A DNA stretch of 64,000 nucleotides from Schizochytrium sp. TIO01 (lineage: Eukaryota > Sar > Bigyra > Thraustochytrida > Thraustochytriidae): contig SMSO01000008.1 of NCBI GenBank assembly GCA_004764695.1, positions 124,001-188,000 of the forward strand. The letters run 5' to 3'. How positions within the stretch are numbered: position 1 is the first letter of the stretch; each line of letters begins with the position of its first letter. Below are positions 9,368-18,049 of this stretch, piece by piece. The notes below the pieces were generated by a model, which was not told the DNA's origin, searched no databases, and saw nothing but the letters and a program-made list of their open reading frames with translations. Position numbers and translations under genes: made by a program.

Positions 9368-10012
9368 TTAAGATTTTGCGGGGTTTACAAAAGTTACAGG
9401 AACCATAACACCGGCCGACAAAGCAATCGCATTGCTCAAAAAAACCGCCACTCTTAGTGGTGGTAGTTTAATGACCGTCTCGAAGTGTGCCACGCCAAAA
9501 TATGCTGCAATGCCTGCGATAACGAAGGCACCTCTCGCGAGAGTGCTGAGATCGTCATCATGCAGGTAGATGAGCAGTCCCGCGATAGCTCCCAGAAGGA
9601 TCAGAAGGCTGGGGACGAATATAATGCCTTGATTGATAATTGCAGAGGTTGCGAAGGTTAGAAGAGCCACGCCAAGTGCTACTGCGCTGATTTGTTTGTC
9701 TGAATTAGACACTTCCCCGGCGCTACTGGCGAGCATAAGCAGTTCCAAACAAAGCAAAGCAAGTATCAGTAGTCCTACGAGCAGTGCTAATGGCCACATA
9801 ATAAGCATCGTTGGGTGAACACGGATGATGCCTGCAAATAAGAAGAAACCTAAGCATGTCACAATACATACTTCAAAGACTCTAGCATCTGACTTTAGTA
9901 CACCGCTGAGAATGTTGCGGTCGACTAAAGAAAGAATAGAAATCACCAGTGTTAGCAAGCCTGCCAAACAAGCCAAAACCTCTACAGTTGCCGAGGCTCT
10001 TACTTTGATCAT
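9368..10012 (-). CDS. Seven-TM membrane protein of unknown family
   Basis: A 214-residue protein that is almost entirely membrane-embedded. Hydrophobic segments lie near residues 10-30, 44-63, 69-95, 108-125, 129-149, 160-176 and 185-207. Seven segments in this size recall microbial rhodopsins, but the last helix (VAVFLSNAIALSAGVMVPV) has no Lys for retinal attachment, so it is not a rhodopsin or heliorhodopsin. Its compact repeated-helix layout resembles the other small membrane proteins in the first 12 kb. The start codon ATG at 10012 is well placed before the first helix. Confidence 0.7.
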   Translation of the reverse strand: MIKVRASATVEVLACLAGLLTLVISILSLVDRNILSGVLKSDARVFEVCIVTCLGFFLFAGIIRVHPTMLIMWPLALLVGLLILALLCLELLMLASSAGEVSNSDKQISAVALGVALLTFATSAIINQGIIFVPSLLILLGAIAGLLIYLHDDDLSTLARGAFVIAGIAAYFGVAHFETVIKLPPLRVAVFLSNAIALSAGVMVPVTFVNPAKS

Positions 10013-10395
10013 CGCATTAAAAATTCCCCAAGCAAGATTCTAAAGAATTCTCTTGATTAAAAGTTTTTATTAAAAGGAAAGTAAATGGGTTAACAGAGAA
10101 GCCAGTTGAGAGACAACCCAAGCAAAAAAATTCCTGTCAAAGTTTTCTCTATGACACTTGTCACGACACACCCAGAAGACTGAAGTAAAAGAAAATAGAA
10201 ATACCCTGTTTTTCTTGCTTTCCTCGGTTATTGTAGGGAGCCCATTAAAAAAACTTCATCGCTTCAGCAGCTTTGAATTGTTTTCTTTTTTAAAGTAATT
10301 TCATTTGAAGAGAACTTAACTAAGTTACTCCAAAGGAACTTAGCTACGTTTCTCTTAGTCTTTACTAAGTAAAAGTATAAGGGAAACCCAGAAGG

Positions 10396-11514
10396 ATGCC
10401 CGTTCGCGAGATCTCCTCAGAGGATAGACGCGGCAAGCGCAAGGGTCGTAGCAGCGGCCATGAGGAGCGCCGCCGCAGCCGCCACTCTCGCGACAAGTTG
10501 CCTAAGACCCCCGAAAACCCCGAGCAGGAAGAACAGGATACGAAAAACTCAAAGGAGGAGCGAAACATTCATGATGTTATGAAGGAAGACATTGCCGACA
10601 TCAACTCTGTTGAGAAGCTGCCTCCGCAAGCAGTCGTTCTCCCGCCAGCTGCAGCAGCAGCAGCAGCAGCAGGTGCCGCTGTGGCAAGTGGGACGACCGA
10701 TCCTGTTTCAATGCAGGACATCAAGAATCTTTTGACTGAGCAGGTCAAGCCTAGCCGGCGTGGCGGGGGTATCTCAGCGGCTTACGGCGCAGCATACGCA
10801 GAGCTCTACTCGAACCTCTGCGAGTGCATTGTCCCACCGATGTATCTCTATTTCCGTCGCCTTTACCGCGAGGCTCAGGGCAAGAAAGCTTTCAAGGCTG
10901 CTCTTTGTAAAGTCCCTTACTGGAACAACAGCGAAATCCTCGAGCGCTGCCAGCAGATTGCAAAGAAGCGCCCTGATGTCGAGACTGTGTATCGCTACAG
11001 CTATGCGGCAAACGTTCTTCTGATGAGTGTGGTAGTGAAGGATGACGAGGGGTCCACTGACGAGGAGGTTGCAGTTCCCGATTTCGAGAAGTTCATCTTT
11101 CGGTGCTTTTGCGAGAGTGCTCGTCTTTTGTATGCCAATGCGGGTTGCATGGATCCCAGTCTGGACCCTGCCACGAAGCTGAGGGTGCGCAACGAGCTGG
11201 TCAGCGCGATGAACCGGAACGTGAGCACTGTGCTACGCGCTATGGCTCCTCTTACGCAGATCGCACCAGTTACCAAGGACCGCACTTCTTACGAGCAGAA
11301 ACTCCAGGAGGAGAAGCAGCAGCACTCCGCCGATGACTTCGAGGATGAAGAAGATGTGTCCGAAGAGGAGGAGGAAGAGGAGAATTCAGAAGAAGAAGAA
11401 GATCGGGACCAGCGAGAGGGCGCCGAGGGTGAAGAGGAGGAAGACTTTGAGTCGGATGATGTTTATGAGTGGAAGTCTGACGAGCGGGAGCAAATGGAGG
11501 ATAGAAAGAATTAA
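10396..11514 (+). CDS. Viral-type protein with acidic tail, ending at a premature TAA
   Basis: A 372-codon frame from ATG 10396. Order: basic Arg/Ser-rich head (1-55), Ala-rich linker, a globular central region (about 120-290) containing YLYFRRLYREAQGKKAFKAA and then CKVPYWNNSEI, and a strongly acidic tail. The pattern F...L..vP.WN...i followed by a helix and F.kFI...F.e.ar resembles a family widespread in nucleocytoviruses (DUF5764-like); this match is from memory and tentative. The frame stops at TAA 11512-11514 in the middle of the acidic region but continues in phase for another 106 codons, so the stop looks like a nonsense mutation or a readthrough site. Confidence 0.7.
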   Translation: MPVREISSEDRRGKRKGRSSGHEERRRSRHSRDKLPKTPENPEQEEQDTKNSKEERNIHDVMKEDIADINSVEKLPPQAVVLPPAAAAAAAAGAAVASGTTDPVSMQDIKNLLTEQVKPSRRGGGISAAYGAAYAELYSNLCECIVPPMYLYFRRLYREAQGKKAFKAALCKVPYWNNSEILERCQQIAKKRPDVETVYRYSYAANVLLMSVVVKDDEGSTDEEVAVPDFEKFIFRCFCESARLLYANAGCMDPSLDPATKLRVRNELVSAMNRNVSTVLRAMAPLTQIAPVTKDRTSYEQKLQEEKQQHSADDFEDEEDVSEEEEEEENSEEEEDRDQREGAEGEEEEDFESDDVYEWKSDEREQMEDRKN

Positions 11515-11835
11515 CACGCTGGCAGCAAAAAGCGCGCAGCTGCTGGTTCCGCAAACGGTTCTGACGAAGAAAACGAAGAAGAAGAAGATGATTACTCTTC
11601 ATCAGGTTCCGACTACTCTTCTGATGAGGGTTCCGAGGAAGGCTCTGGCGACGAAGACGATTCTGAGTCGGAAGAAGAGTTCGAGCAGGATCATCGCCGT
11701 AAATCCAAGGCGCCTTCTGCCCAGGAGAATACTCGCAAGGTCTCAATGCACAAGAGCGCCATGCGCGGTGATTCAGAACGCGACCACAGGCGCCGCCGCG
11801 GGGGTTACAGCGAAGATGATGATGACTTTTATTAA
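11515..11835 (+). pseudogene. In-frame C-terminal extension after the TAA at 11512
   Basis: Directly after the TAA, in the same phase, 106 codons remain open to a TAA at 11833-11835. They encode a Ser/Glu/Asp-rich stretch (SDYSSDEGSEEGSGDEDD), a basic patch and a terminus YSEDDDDFY. The composition is continuous with the acidic tail before the stop, so this is the original C-terminus of the protein at 10396. No ATG is suitably placed to make it an independent gene. Confidence 0.65.
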
Positions 11836-11972
11836 CTTGAAGTGAAGAAAAGGGAAAGATGCAAATTTAGAAAAACGAATAATCGATTTTTTTCGGCCTG
11901 GTTAGATATGAAAAAGAGAAATTGTCCTTTTTATTAGAAGAAACCAAAACACACAACAACAAAAATACAAAC

Positions 11973-12596
11973 ATGCTTGGGCTTCTTCAGAACCTGCAAG
12001 CACCTGTGTTTGTGAAAGATCACGAGAGTGGTCAGGTTATAGGGCGCTTGCCTTGTGCTCTATGCACACTCCCTATAGCTCACACGGAAGCAGCGCGTAA
12101 GGAGCCGCTGGTGGCAAAAAGCGGTACTTCTCGGTTGCGGTACTGGCTAGAAAGGCTGGACGCGAACTTCTATACCCCTTATCCTTGGGCAGGTTTATTC
12201 GTGAAGAGTCTACCGCAAATCCTTTTTGCTGTAGCTATAGGAATGGTCCTGACTGACGCAAGTATGCTCGCATTTGCAGGAGACTATTTGATTCCGTTGT
12301 GTGCATTGATCTTCGCATTGTTAAACTTCGTGCCGCTAAGTAATAACCCTTTCGTGCTATTGAACGCAGCTTCCCAGCCTTCGAATAGTCTGCGTGGGCT
12401 CTTCCTTTGCTACACGAGCTCATTTGCATTCATGCTGGTAGCCCTGGTCACACTGGAAATGTTTTCCTTCGCAGTGCACGGGCTACAGGGAAGCCAGACA
12501 ATGCGTGTTGCGCGAAGCCTTGGTGCTGGTGTGCTGCTACTCGTGCCTTTCCTTACAATTTTCTACATCACTCTCGATAGAATCATTTTGATTTAG
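11973..12596 (+). CDS. Four-TM membrane protein with CxxC motif
   Basis: A 207-residue protein. I chose the ATG at 11973 (MLGLLQNLQAPVF) because the frame further upstream lacks an ATG. A short soluble N-terminal part contains RLPCALC (a possible metal-binding or redox pair) and a basic segment. Hydrophobic segments follow near 80-98, 103-122, 141-165 and 182-203. It ends with TAG. The leader is A-rich (CAACAACAAAAATACAAAC), as often seen before highly expressed genes. The convergent neighbour on the minus strand ends 10 bases away. Function unknown. Confidence 0.7.
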   Translation: MLGLLQNLQAPVFVKDHESGQVIGRLPCALCTLPIAHTEAARKEPLVAKSGTSRLRYWLERLDANFYTPYPWAGLFVKSLPQILFAVAIGMVLTDASMLAFAGDYLIPLCALIFALLNFVPLSNNPFVLLNAASQPSNSLRGLFLCYTSSFAFMLVALVTLEMFSFAVHGLQGSQTMRVARSLGAGVLLLVPFLTIFYITLDRIILI

Positions 12597-12606
12597 TTTT
12601 GCTTTT

Positions 12607-13026
12607 CTATTCAACTGACCAGTTAGAAGGTGAGGTAGGAAAGTCGAAGCCTGTCGCACCCTGCTCTTCGCTATCTTCCTCGCTGTCTTCAAGCAAGGTA
12701 TCCGGAGAATCCATAAATCTCTTGTGTTCGAATGCGCCCTTGTTTCTCTCCTTCCATTCCAGCATTGCCGGGGCATTCTCATACAACTTAGCTACGTCTT
12801 TGGGGTGAGCGATCAAATGGGAATGGAGCTTGTGTGATTTTTTAGAGTTGATACGGCACGCCTCGGAGCAATAGAACGACTTCTCAGTATTGGGTGAGTC
12901 TTTCTTCGTGCAATCAATCACCCGAATGAACTCAGCCTCAGCTTTCGTTCCTTTCCAAGCCGCATCGTGTGTATAACCACACTGGGCGCAGTAAATCTTG
13001 CATGAAGAAGCGGGCAGAGCAGACAT
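12607..13026 (-). CDS. Small zinc-binding protein, MYND/FCS-like Cys pairs
   Basis: A 139-residue protein starting MSALPASSCKIY. Cysteines are spaced as in a small zinc finger: CAQCG near residue 13, a single Cys near residue 40, then YCSEAC near residue 54 followed by KKSHKLH with two His. This order recalls MYND or related treble-clef fingers, in which a late C-x3-C and a His/Cys complete the second site. The C-terminal third is acidic and low in complexity (LLEDSEEDSEEQG). It probably acts by protein-protein contact. The exact finger family is uncertain. Confidence 0.6.
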   Translation of the reverse strand: MSALPASSCKIYCAQCGYTHDAAWKGTKAEAEFIRVIDCTKKDSPNTEKSFYCSEACRINSKKSHKLHSHLIAHPKDVAKLYENAPAMLEWKERNKGAFEHKRFMDSPDTLLEDSEEDSEEQGATGFDFPTSPSNWSVE

Positions 13027-13172
13027 GTTTTTGTTTAGTTTTTTATTCCTGATTTCTTTCTCGTTCAAATTCTTTGTCTTTTTTATTTTCCTGATGGCTG
13101 CCTGCTGTGACTAGAGAGATATTCTGAATGACCAAGTAGATATTAAATTCCTTTGATTGTTTTCCAAAACTT

Positions 13173-13670
13173 TTATTTGCTAAAAAGAGCCTCGTCAAGA
13201 CCTGATGTGACTTCCTCAAAGTCTCGACTGAGCTTATGAATACGACTAAGGTTGTTCATAATTCCATTATCTTCGTCGTCACTCTCATCGACGCCATCTC
13301 CCCACTCAACGGCGCGCCGCAGTTCATCTTCTACGCCACTGCTGCGTGTCCAGTTCAGCCAGATCTGGTTGACTGTATAATCGAGGTGCCCAGATTCCTT
13401 GGGAGGGGTGAGTGATTGCTTCCTTACTGCATTTTCCATGTAAGAGAGCAAGCGATCAAAGATAAGAAGTGCTGCATACTGCGAAGCTGGTGAAAGGCAA
13501 GTCGATAGGCGGCGAAGAAGGTGATACTTGATCTCGCTTTTTGATTGCGATCCCTTCTGAATAGATTCCATCACAATAGGAAACTGCTCATTCACAAATT
13601 CAAGAGCATTAATCACTGCAATACGTACCAATTGCATAGTGTCAGAACGAGAGTCGTCTTTCCCACCCAT
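13173..13670 (-). CDS. Hypothetical helical protein with acidic C-terminal region
   Basis: A 165-residue protein, MGGKDDSRSDTMQL at the start. The first two thirds are predicted helical with amphipathic spacing (VRIAVINALEFVNEQFPIV, then YAALLIFDRLLSYMENAV). An acidic patch DGVDESDDEDNG and a final helix follow. No membrane segment or known motif is seen. It is flanked by AT-rich spacers of about 150 and 290 bases and lies head-to-head with the gene at 13964. Confidence 0.6.
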   Translation of the reverse strand: MGGKDDSRSDTMQLVRIAVINALEFVNEQFPIVMESIQKGSQSKSEIKYHLLRRLSTCLSPASQYAALLIFDRLLSYMENAVRKQSLTPPKESGHLDYTVNQIWLNWTRSSGVEDELRRAVEWGDGVDESDDEDNGIMNNLSRIHKLSRDFEEVTSGLDEALFSK

Positions 13671-13963
13671 GTTTTGTTGTTCTTTTTTGTCTTGTCGCTT
13701 CTACAATTGAAAATTAAGTTGTTTTTGTTTCGTTTTTTGTTGTTTTCTTTCTTCTTTCAGATTGCAAAAACTAATAAATCACGTGTTTGGTTTTTGGAAA
13801 CTCAAAGGGAAAATATTTTGGTCTACAGATTTTCTCTGTCAAGATTTAAGATAGCATCCAAGAGATTTTATTTTCGAAATTTTCTTTGTTTCGACCAGCA
13901 ACCAAGAAGAAAAAGCAATAAATAAATAAAAGCACCAATCGCTTTATTCCCGGGACAGGAAAA

Positions 13964-14908
13964 ATGACCGCGACTACTTCCAGCCCTGCCGTTGACTCTC
14001 TCGTCATTCGTTTCTTCGTTGTGATTAAGGAGCTCGCGAATGGCCTCGCAAAGACCTACCCTAACAACATGAGTCTCAAGATGGCCGTCATGACCCTCGG
14101 CCTTGTTGGTAGCCCTAACAAGGCCGACAAGGCTAAGCGCTCGATGGTTGCTCACTGGCTCGAGCTGACCAAGGATTCCTTCAATGCCATCAAGCAGTGT
14201 GACGCTGAGGCCGTGGCCGACCTTTTTGATAATGATAGCAACCCTCTTGTGTCTGGCATTGGCGTTGGCAAGATTCTGAATGATCCCGCCGTCAGCGGCG
14301 CTGAGAAGGACAAGATCTGGGCTTACTTGAATACGCTTACGAAATTTGCTATGCAGGTTGATGGCAAGCTCGGCAACTTGGACGAGGACGAGGACACCGA
14401 CTGCGAGGAGGATGGAGAGGAACAGGAGCCCGAGGGAGTGCCGCATCCTGCTCCTGCGGCTCCTGCTACCGGGACTGCTTCTCCCACGCCGCCTGTTGAC
14501 TTGAACAACATCCTTCGGGGTGCCCTTCAGAACCTTCCTAAGATGATGGAAGCCTTGAACCAGGCACCCACTTCTGGTTCTGGTCCTGATGGTTCAGCCC
14601 CGCCTGTTGACTTGAACAACATCCTTCAGGGTGCTATTCAAAACCTTCCCAAGATGATGGAATTCGTGAACGAGTTCTTACAGACTCAAGATGGAGAGAA
14701 CCCTATCATGGACATGGTTAAGCAGATCTTGAACCCCAATGAGATGAATTCAGGGCTTATGAGTAACATCGTTGCGCTTGCTCAGTCAGAGTCTAACACG
14801 CATGGCAGTGTGATGGGCAGCGTCAAGGCCAAAACAGGTCTTGACGAGCAGCAAATTATGGACCGCCTGGAGCGCTATGAGAAGCTCAAGCGCCGCAGCC
14901 GCAGATGA
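13964..14908 (+). CDS. Protein with an internal 37-residue repeat, possibly abundant
   Basis: A 314-residue protein. The N-terminal 130 residues are helical. An acidic linker (LDEDEDTDCEEDGEEQ) and a Pro/Ala-rich hinge follow. Then a unit opening PPVDLNNIL and ending NLPKMME occurs twice, at about residues 176 and 213, matched at DNA level by near-identical segments 111 bases apart. The C-terminus is helical and basic (LERYEKLKRRSRR). Codon choice is strongly GC-ending compared with its neighbours, suggesting high expression, for example as a structural protein. The leader CCGGGACAGGAAAA before the ATG is distinctive. Family not recognised. Confidence 0.65.
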   Translation: MTATTSSPAVDSLVIRFFVVIKELANGLAKTYPNNMSLKMAVMTLGLVGSPNKADKAKRSMVAHWLELTKDSFNAIKQCDAEAVADLFDNDSNPLVSGIGVGKILNDPAVSGAEKDKIWAYLNTLTKFAMQVDGKLGNLDEDEDTDCEEDGEEQEPEGVPHPAPAAPATGTASPTPPVDLNNILRGALQNLPKMMEALNQAPTSGSGPDGSAPPVDLNNILQGAIQNLPKMMEFVNEFLQTQDGENPIMDMVKQILNPNEMNSGLMSNIVALAQSESNTHGSVMGSVKAKTGLDEQQIMDRLERYEKLKRRSRR

Positions 14909-15011
14909 ACAAGATAATGAAACAAAATGAAAATACCGGTAAACGCGCGAGGCCTGAATTACAAGGAAGCGGCAATGCATTCCCTGTAAACCTAAAAGAT
15001 TAACACCTAAA

Positions 15012-15145
15012 TTCCCCGTGTTCCCGAATCAATATTATCATGGATTTACAAACTTCCAGGTACACATTCTTCCCCTTGTTCCCGAATCAATATTATCATG
15101 AATTTCTAAACTTCCAATTAATTCATGTTCCCCGTGTTCTCGACC
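15012..15145 (+). repeat. Intergenic direct repeats, about 58-base spacing
   Basis: Two nearly identical 47-base units (15012-15058 and 15070-15116), each containing GTTCCCGAATCAATATTATC, are followed by a partial third unit near 15127-15145 (TTCCCCGTGTTC). They lie in a 500-base gene-free gap between two plus-strand genes. Iteron-like arrays of this type can be replication or regulatory sites, but no such role can be shown here. Confidence 0.8.
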
Positions 15146-15409
15146 ACGAGCGAGTACCAAGGTATGTGAACCACGCGGGATGACAAACAAACTTCCTAAA
15201 ACTCGCAACCCTGTTTACTGATTGGAACATCAGATCAATTTGATAGGAAAGTTAGAGACCTCTCTTACGTATCTATTACTCGGCTCTTCTTTTAATGAAA
15301 CAGACGACCAGCAAGGAAAGCTTTTTCGATGAAGCAAACCTGCAATCGAAGAGAGATCCAGAAAAAAAGGGGTGATAGAAGAATAACAAGAAGAATCAAC
15401 GTAAGTAAG

Positions 15410-15934
15410 ATGGATTTGAAAACCTTCGGCGATAATCTTATGGAGGTTATCCAGGCGGAAGGTTGTTCGACTGCGCGTTCCTTCTTCTTAGGTATCAACA
15501 GGAACCGCTGGGAAACCATCGACAAGTTTGACGATGATGTCGTGGAACACGCATTTCACAAGCTGGTCGGACACCTCCTTAATTGTCCCAATGATTGTGC
15601 GCACAAGGTTATCTCGGACGAACTCGAGAAGGAAATGTCTTCGATTTGCGAGCGCCACAACTTGGAGCTTACCGAGCGTGTGATTGCGACCGCTAAAGAT
15701 CAAAAGGAGCTTGATACTCTTTGTCAACAGCTCGGGAGTCTCATCAGATCGATCATCGAGGAATACAAAGTGCCTATGTGCATGTACTGCGAAGAAGATG
15801 AAGACGAATGCTGCTGCCAGCGCTGCGGGATTTGCAATAGTATCAATCCTGAGGGAGACCGCCACTCCAGTTGCCCTGCTTCTTGCGACTATCGCATTGC
15901 GTATGAGCAGGGCGACTTGATCTACTCTGACTAA
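15410..15934 (+). CDS. Cys-rich zinc-binding protein of unknown family
   Basis: A 174-residue protein from ATG 15410 (MDLKTFGDNLMEVI); the frame extends upstream to an earlier ATG at 15329, but that part is a basic stretch unlike the rest. The N-terminal 115 residues are helical. The C-terminal 50 residues are packed with cysteines (CMYC, then ECCCQRCGIC, then SCPASC), enough for two zinc sites. It may be a regulatory or structural zinc protein. No named family is recognised. Confidence 0.6.
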   Translation: MDLKTFGDNLMEVIQAEGCSTARSFFLGINRNRWETIDKFDDDVVEHAFHKLVGHLLNCPNDCAHKVISDELEKEMSSICERHNLELTERVIATAKDQKELDTLCQQLGSLIRSIIEEYKVPMCMYCEEDEDECCCQRCGICNSINPEGDRHSSCPASCDYRIAYEQGDLIYSD

Positions 15935-16006
15935 AGATAACACATGCTTTTGTCTTCTTTTAATTCCTTCCTTTTTTAAAAAAACCGTAAAAACCTTCCT
16001 TGCTTA

Positions 16007-16087
16007 TTATACTCCGTAATTCACATCCCCTTTCATGATGTCTGAATAAGACGCCCTTTGTTTGACCAGCTTGGGATTAGAAACAAT
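16007..16087 (-). pseudogene. Lost C-terminal tail of the GT25 gene
   Basis: Immediately after the TGA, in the same frame, 26 codons lead to TAA 16007-16009. They read IVSNPKLVKQRASYSDIM and onward, which is the usual C-terminal signature of GT25 enzymes (hydrophobic, Pro, Gln, then SYSDI). This shows that the original gene ended at 16007 and that the present stop is secondary. Confidence 0.7.
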
Positions 16088-16834
16088 TCAGCGTTCTGGT
16101 TCCTTGTCCATGAGCTCGTGCCACGTCACATCAAGAGGTACAAAGTTCTTCCTCTTTGCAGCAGCTTCCCAGTGTTCTCTCAGTTTACCAGCATACTCCC
16201 TTCGCACGAGGTACGCAGAAGTTGTAAGACAGCCGTTTGCGGAGCAGCTGTGCTCTGTTCTTTTCTTCGTTTTGCCATTGCATGCCAAAAGACAGACTGA
16301 CCAGCTAGGGTCTTTCAGAAGCACCTTCAACTGCTCATTAGGGGAGCGCACGAGCCACTCTGCGTCGTCCTCTAGAATAAGGGCCACGCTCGGTTTAGCA
16401 GGATCGTTTTCGAAGGTCTTGAGGGCTTCAATGTGACTTAAGGCACAGCCCATGGCTCCGTCTGAGCGCTTTACAGCCTCGATGCGGTTTCTTGTTACTG
16501 TGGGGACCTCCAACCTCGGAAAGAAGTCGTTTTCCATGAGCTTTTTCCTGTCCTGGCGGTGGGCCAGATTAATGTAATAAGCAGCGAAGCTCGTTTCGTC
16601 CAATGAAAGACCTTCAACCCCTGAAGAGGTGGAAGAGGAAGATGAGGCGGCAGCAGAAGAACTACTACCTGCGCTGCGATTCGATGCTTTCTTCGCAATG
16701 AATACAATAATAAGCACAGTTGCAACGACCCAGCAAACACCTCCTGTGACCCACATGAGTTTCTTCGCAAGGGAGTTCACAGGCTTTTTGTTTTTCTTAG
16801 TGCCCTTCTTCCTGTGGATGCTGAGAGTTTTCAT
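16088..16834 (-). CDS. Membrane-anchored family-25 glycosyltransferase, truncated by TGA
   Basis: A 248-residue frame. One membrane anchor lies at about residues 26-48 after a basic N-terminus (type II topology), then a Ser-rich linker, then a GT25 domain. The domain shows YYINLAHRQDRK (86-97), RIEAVKRSDGAMGCALSHIE (117-136) and the metal-binding ILEDDAEW (153-160). These match LOS/LPS-type galactosyltransferases and their viral relatives, which glycosylate proteins such as collagen-like virion fibres. The frame ends at TGA 16088-16090, but continues in phase to 16007 with a typical GT25 ending (QRASYSDI). The TGA most likely replaced a Trp codon. Whether the truncated enzyme works is unknown. 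Confidence 0.8.
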   Translation of the reverse strand: MKTLSIHRKKGTKKNKKPVNSLAKKLMWVTGGVCWVVATVLIIVFIAKKASNRSAGSSSSAAASSSSSTSSGVEGLSLDETSFAAYYINLAHRQDRKKLMENDFFPRLEVPTVTRNRIEAVKRSDGAMGCALSHIEALKTFENDPAKPSVALILEDDAEWLVRSPNEQLKVLLKDPSWSVCLLACNGKTKKRTEHSCSANGCLTTSAYLVRREYAGKLREHWEAAAKRKNFVPLDVTWHELMDKEPER

Positions 16835-16883
16835 CGTTTCTTTCTCTAATTAAAAAATGGGTTTGGTTCTCGTCTTCTGTAGT

Positions 16884-17540
16884 CTAGGTAGCCTTTACAG
16901 TTCCGTTCATAGATTTATGCGCAGAGAATATCATGTGTGGGGCGACATTTCTTGTCGCGCGGTCGGTGTAAATAAAGCCGGGGTTGAGGTTTTTGAGTAG
17001 ATTTCGGGGTGCCTTACGCAGGCGTTCCCTTTCCGTCGCACCTATCCAGACCTGTAGGTTGTTTTTTCCTCCCTCGCTGTCAACTTGCTCGGCCAGTGTC
17101 GATTGATTGAGTGAATTGAGGAAAGCAGTGATGTGAGTCGTCCTGTTATCCTGCTTGGAAATTGCAACAACTAGCTTGCCCGCAAAATCAGTCCCTAAAT
17201 CATCTTCTATGGCCCGCATAATTACCTGCGCAAGGCCTTCAGAAACTGGAAAGCCGCCTCCAATATCAAAGTCTATATTCTGGCCGTACTTAAGCCTCGA
17301 GGAGCCAGGTAAGAGCGCCTCTGAGGTTTGTACAAGCCTCGTGCCAGCCTGTGCGTAGAGAGGTGGACCTGTAAGGTAGGGAGCGACATCCTCGAAAGCT
17401 AAACAAAGATTGTTGTTCTCGCTGCATTTAATTTTCTTCGCAGAATTGTACTTCTGGTTTAGAGCACGGTGAGTGGAAAGAACCAACACGAAGGCCGTTG
17501 TCAGGGCGAGGAATAAGTTTATTTCTGTTGGAACGGCCAT
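16884..17540 (-). CDS. Single-pass membrane protein of unknown function
   Basis: A 218-residue protein starting MAVPTEINLFLAL at ATG 17540. A membrane segment occupies about residues 6-24, followed by a soluble part with alternating strands and helices (SKQDNRTTHITAFLNSL and ATERERLRKAPRNLL). The frame is open further upstream as a hydrophobic 46-residue extension with poor context. The N-out or signal-anchor type cannot be decided. No family is recognised. It lies about 50 bases upstream of the glycosyltransferase on the same strand. Confidence 0.6.
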   Translation of the reverse strand: MAVPTEINLFLALTTAFVLVLSTHRALNQKYNSAKKIKCSENNNLCLAFEDVAPYLTGPPLYAQAGTRLVQTSEALLPGSSRLKYGQNIDFDIGGGFPVSEGLAQVIMRAIEDDLGTDFAGKLVVAISKQDNRTTHITAFLNSLNQSTLAEQVDSEGGKNNLQVWIGATERERLRKAPRNLLKNLNPGFIYTDRATRNVAPHMIFSAHKSMNGTVKAT

Positions 17541-17866
17541 TTGAAGTTTCTGTAGAACCAAATGTAAGTAGCAAAAGGAAGAAAAAAGCTCAGAAAGAAA
17601 GATACAAAAGACCGCAACCAAAAAAACAAAAGCTGCTGCAGTGCTCCGCGAGGCCCCAAGGCTGTATCTAACGACCAAAAGTATCCCGCCCCCCCTCAGA
17701 AAAAAAAGAATGGCTTAACGTTTTTTCTCTTTAGCAACACAATTGGAAAAAAGTCATAGGGCACGCTCAGATACTTAAGAAAAAAAGAAAATAACAGGTC
17801 GCAGAATCAAGTAAAATAAACAAATCGAATAAAAAGCAGCAGCAGAACCCCAATAGACCTGGGACG

Positions 17867-18007
17867 ATGCCCGATAGTAGCTCTTTAACTTCCCACGGCC
17901 CCTCTGCTTTCTTGCTTGAGCACCGTAACGTTCAATTTCGCATTCCGAACTGGCTCCGCCGACAGTCTCTCATTAATTTGATCGCTATTGTCTCGTTCCC
18001 TGATTGA
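17867..18007 (+). pseudogene. Truncated 5' end of a gene at the probable provirus junction
   Basis: An ATG at 17867 after an A-rich leader opens a 46-codon frame (MPDSSSLTSHGPSAFLLEHR at the start) with the same codon style as the neighbouring genes. It stops abruptly at TGA 18005-18007, just where the sequence changes character and a repeat known from 23.15 kb begins. I read it as the N-terminal piece of a gene cut by rearrangement or integration. An intact 46-residue peptide gene is possible but less likely. Confidence 0.5.
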
Positions 18008-18049
18008 TCGAGACGCAATCGGGGGAACGAAGTTAAGGCTAGCCGCGGA

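Noticed and set aside
9368-10012. Heliorhodopsin or other microbial rhodopsin
   Set aside because: Seven helices but no Lys in the last helix and no rhodopsin motifs.
3624-16090. Alternative genetic code (TGA as Trp) to explain the interrupted genes
   Set aside because: The HNH and deaminase genes terminate normally at TGA, and the interruptions include TAA and TAG as well.
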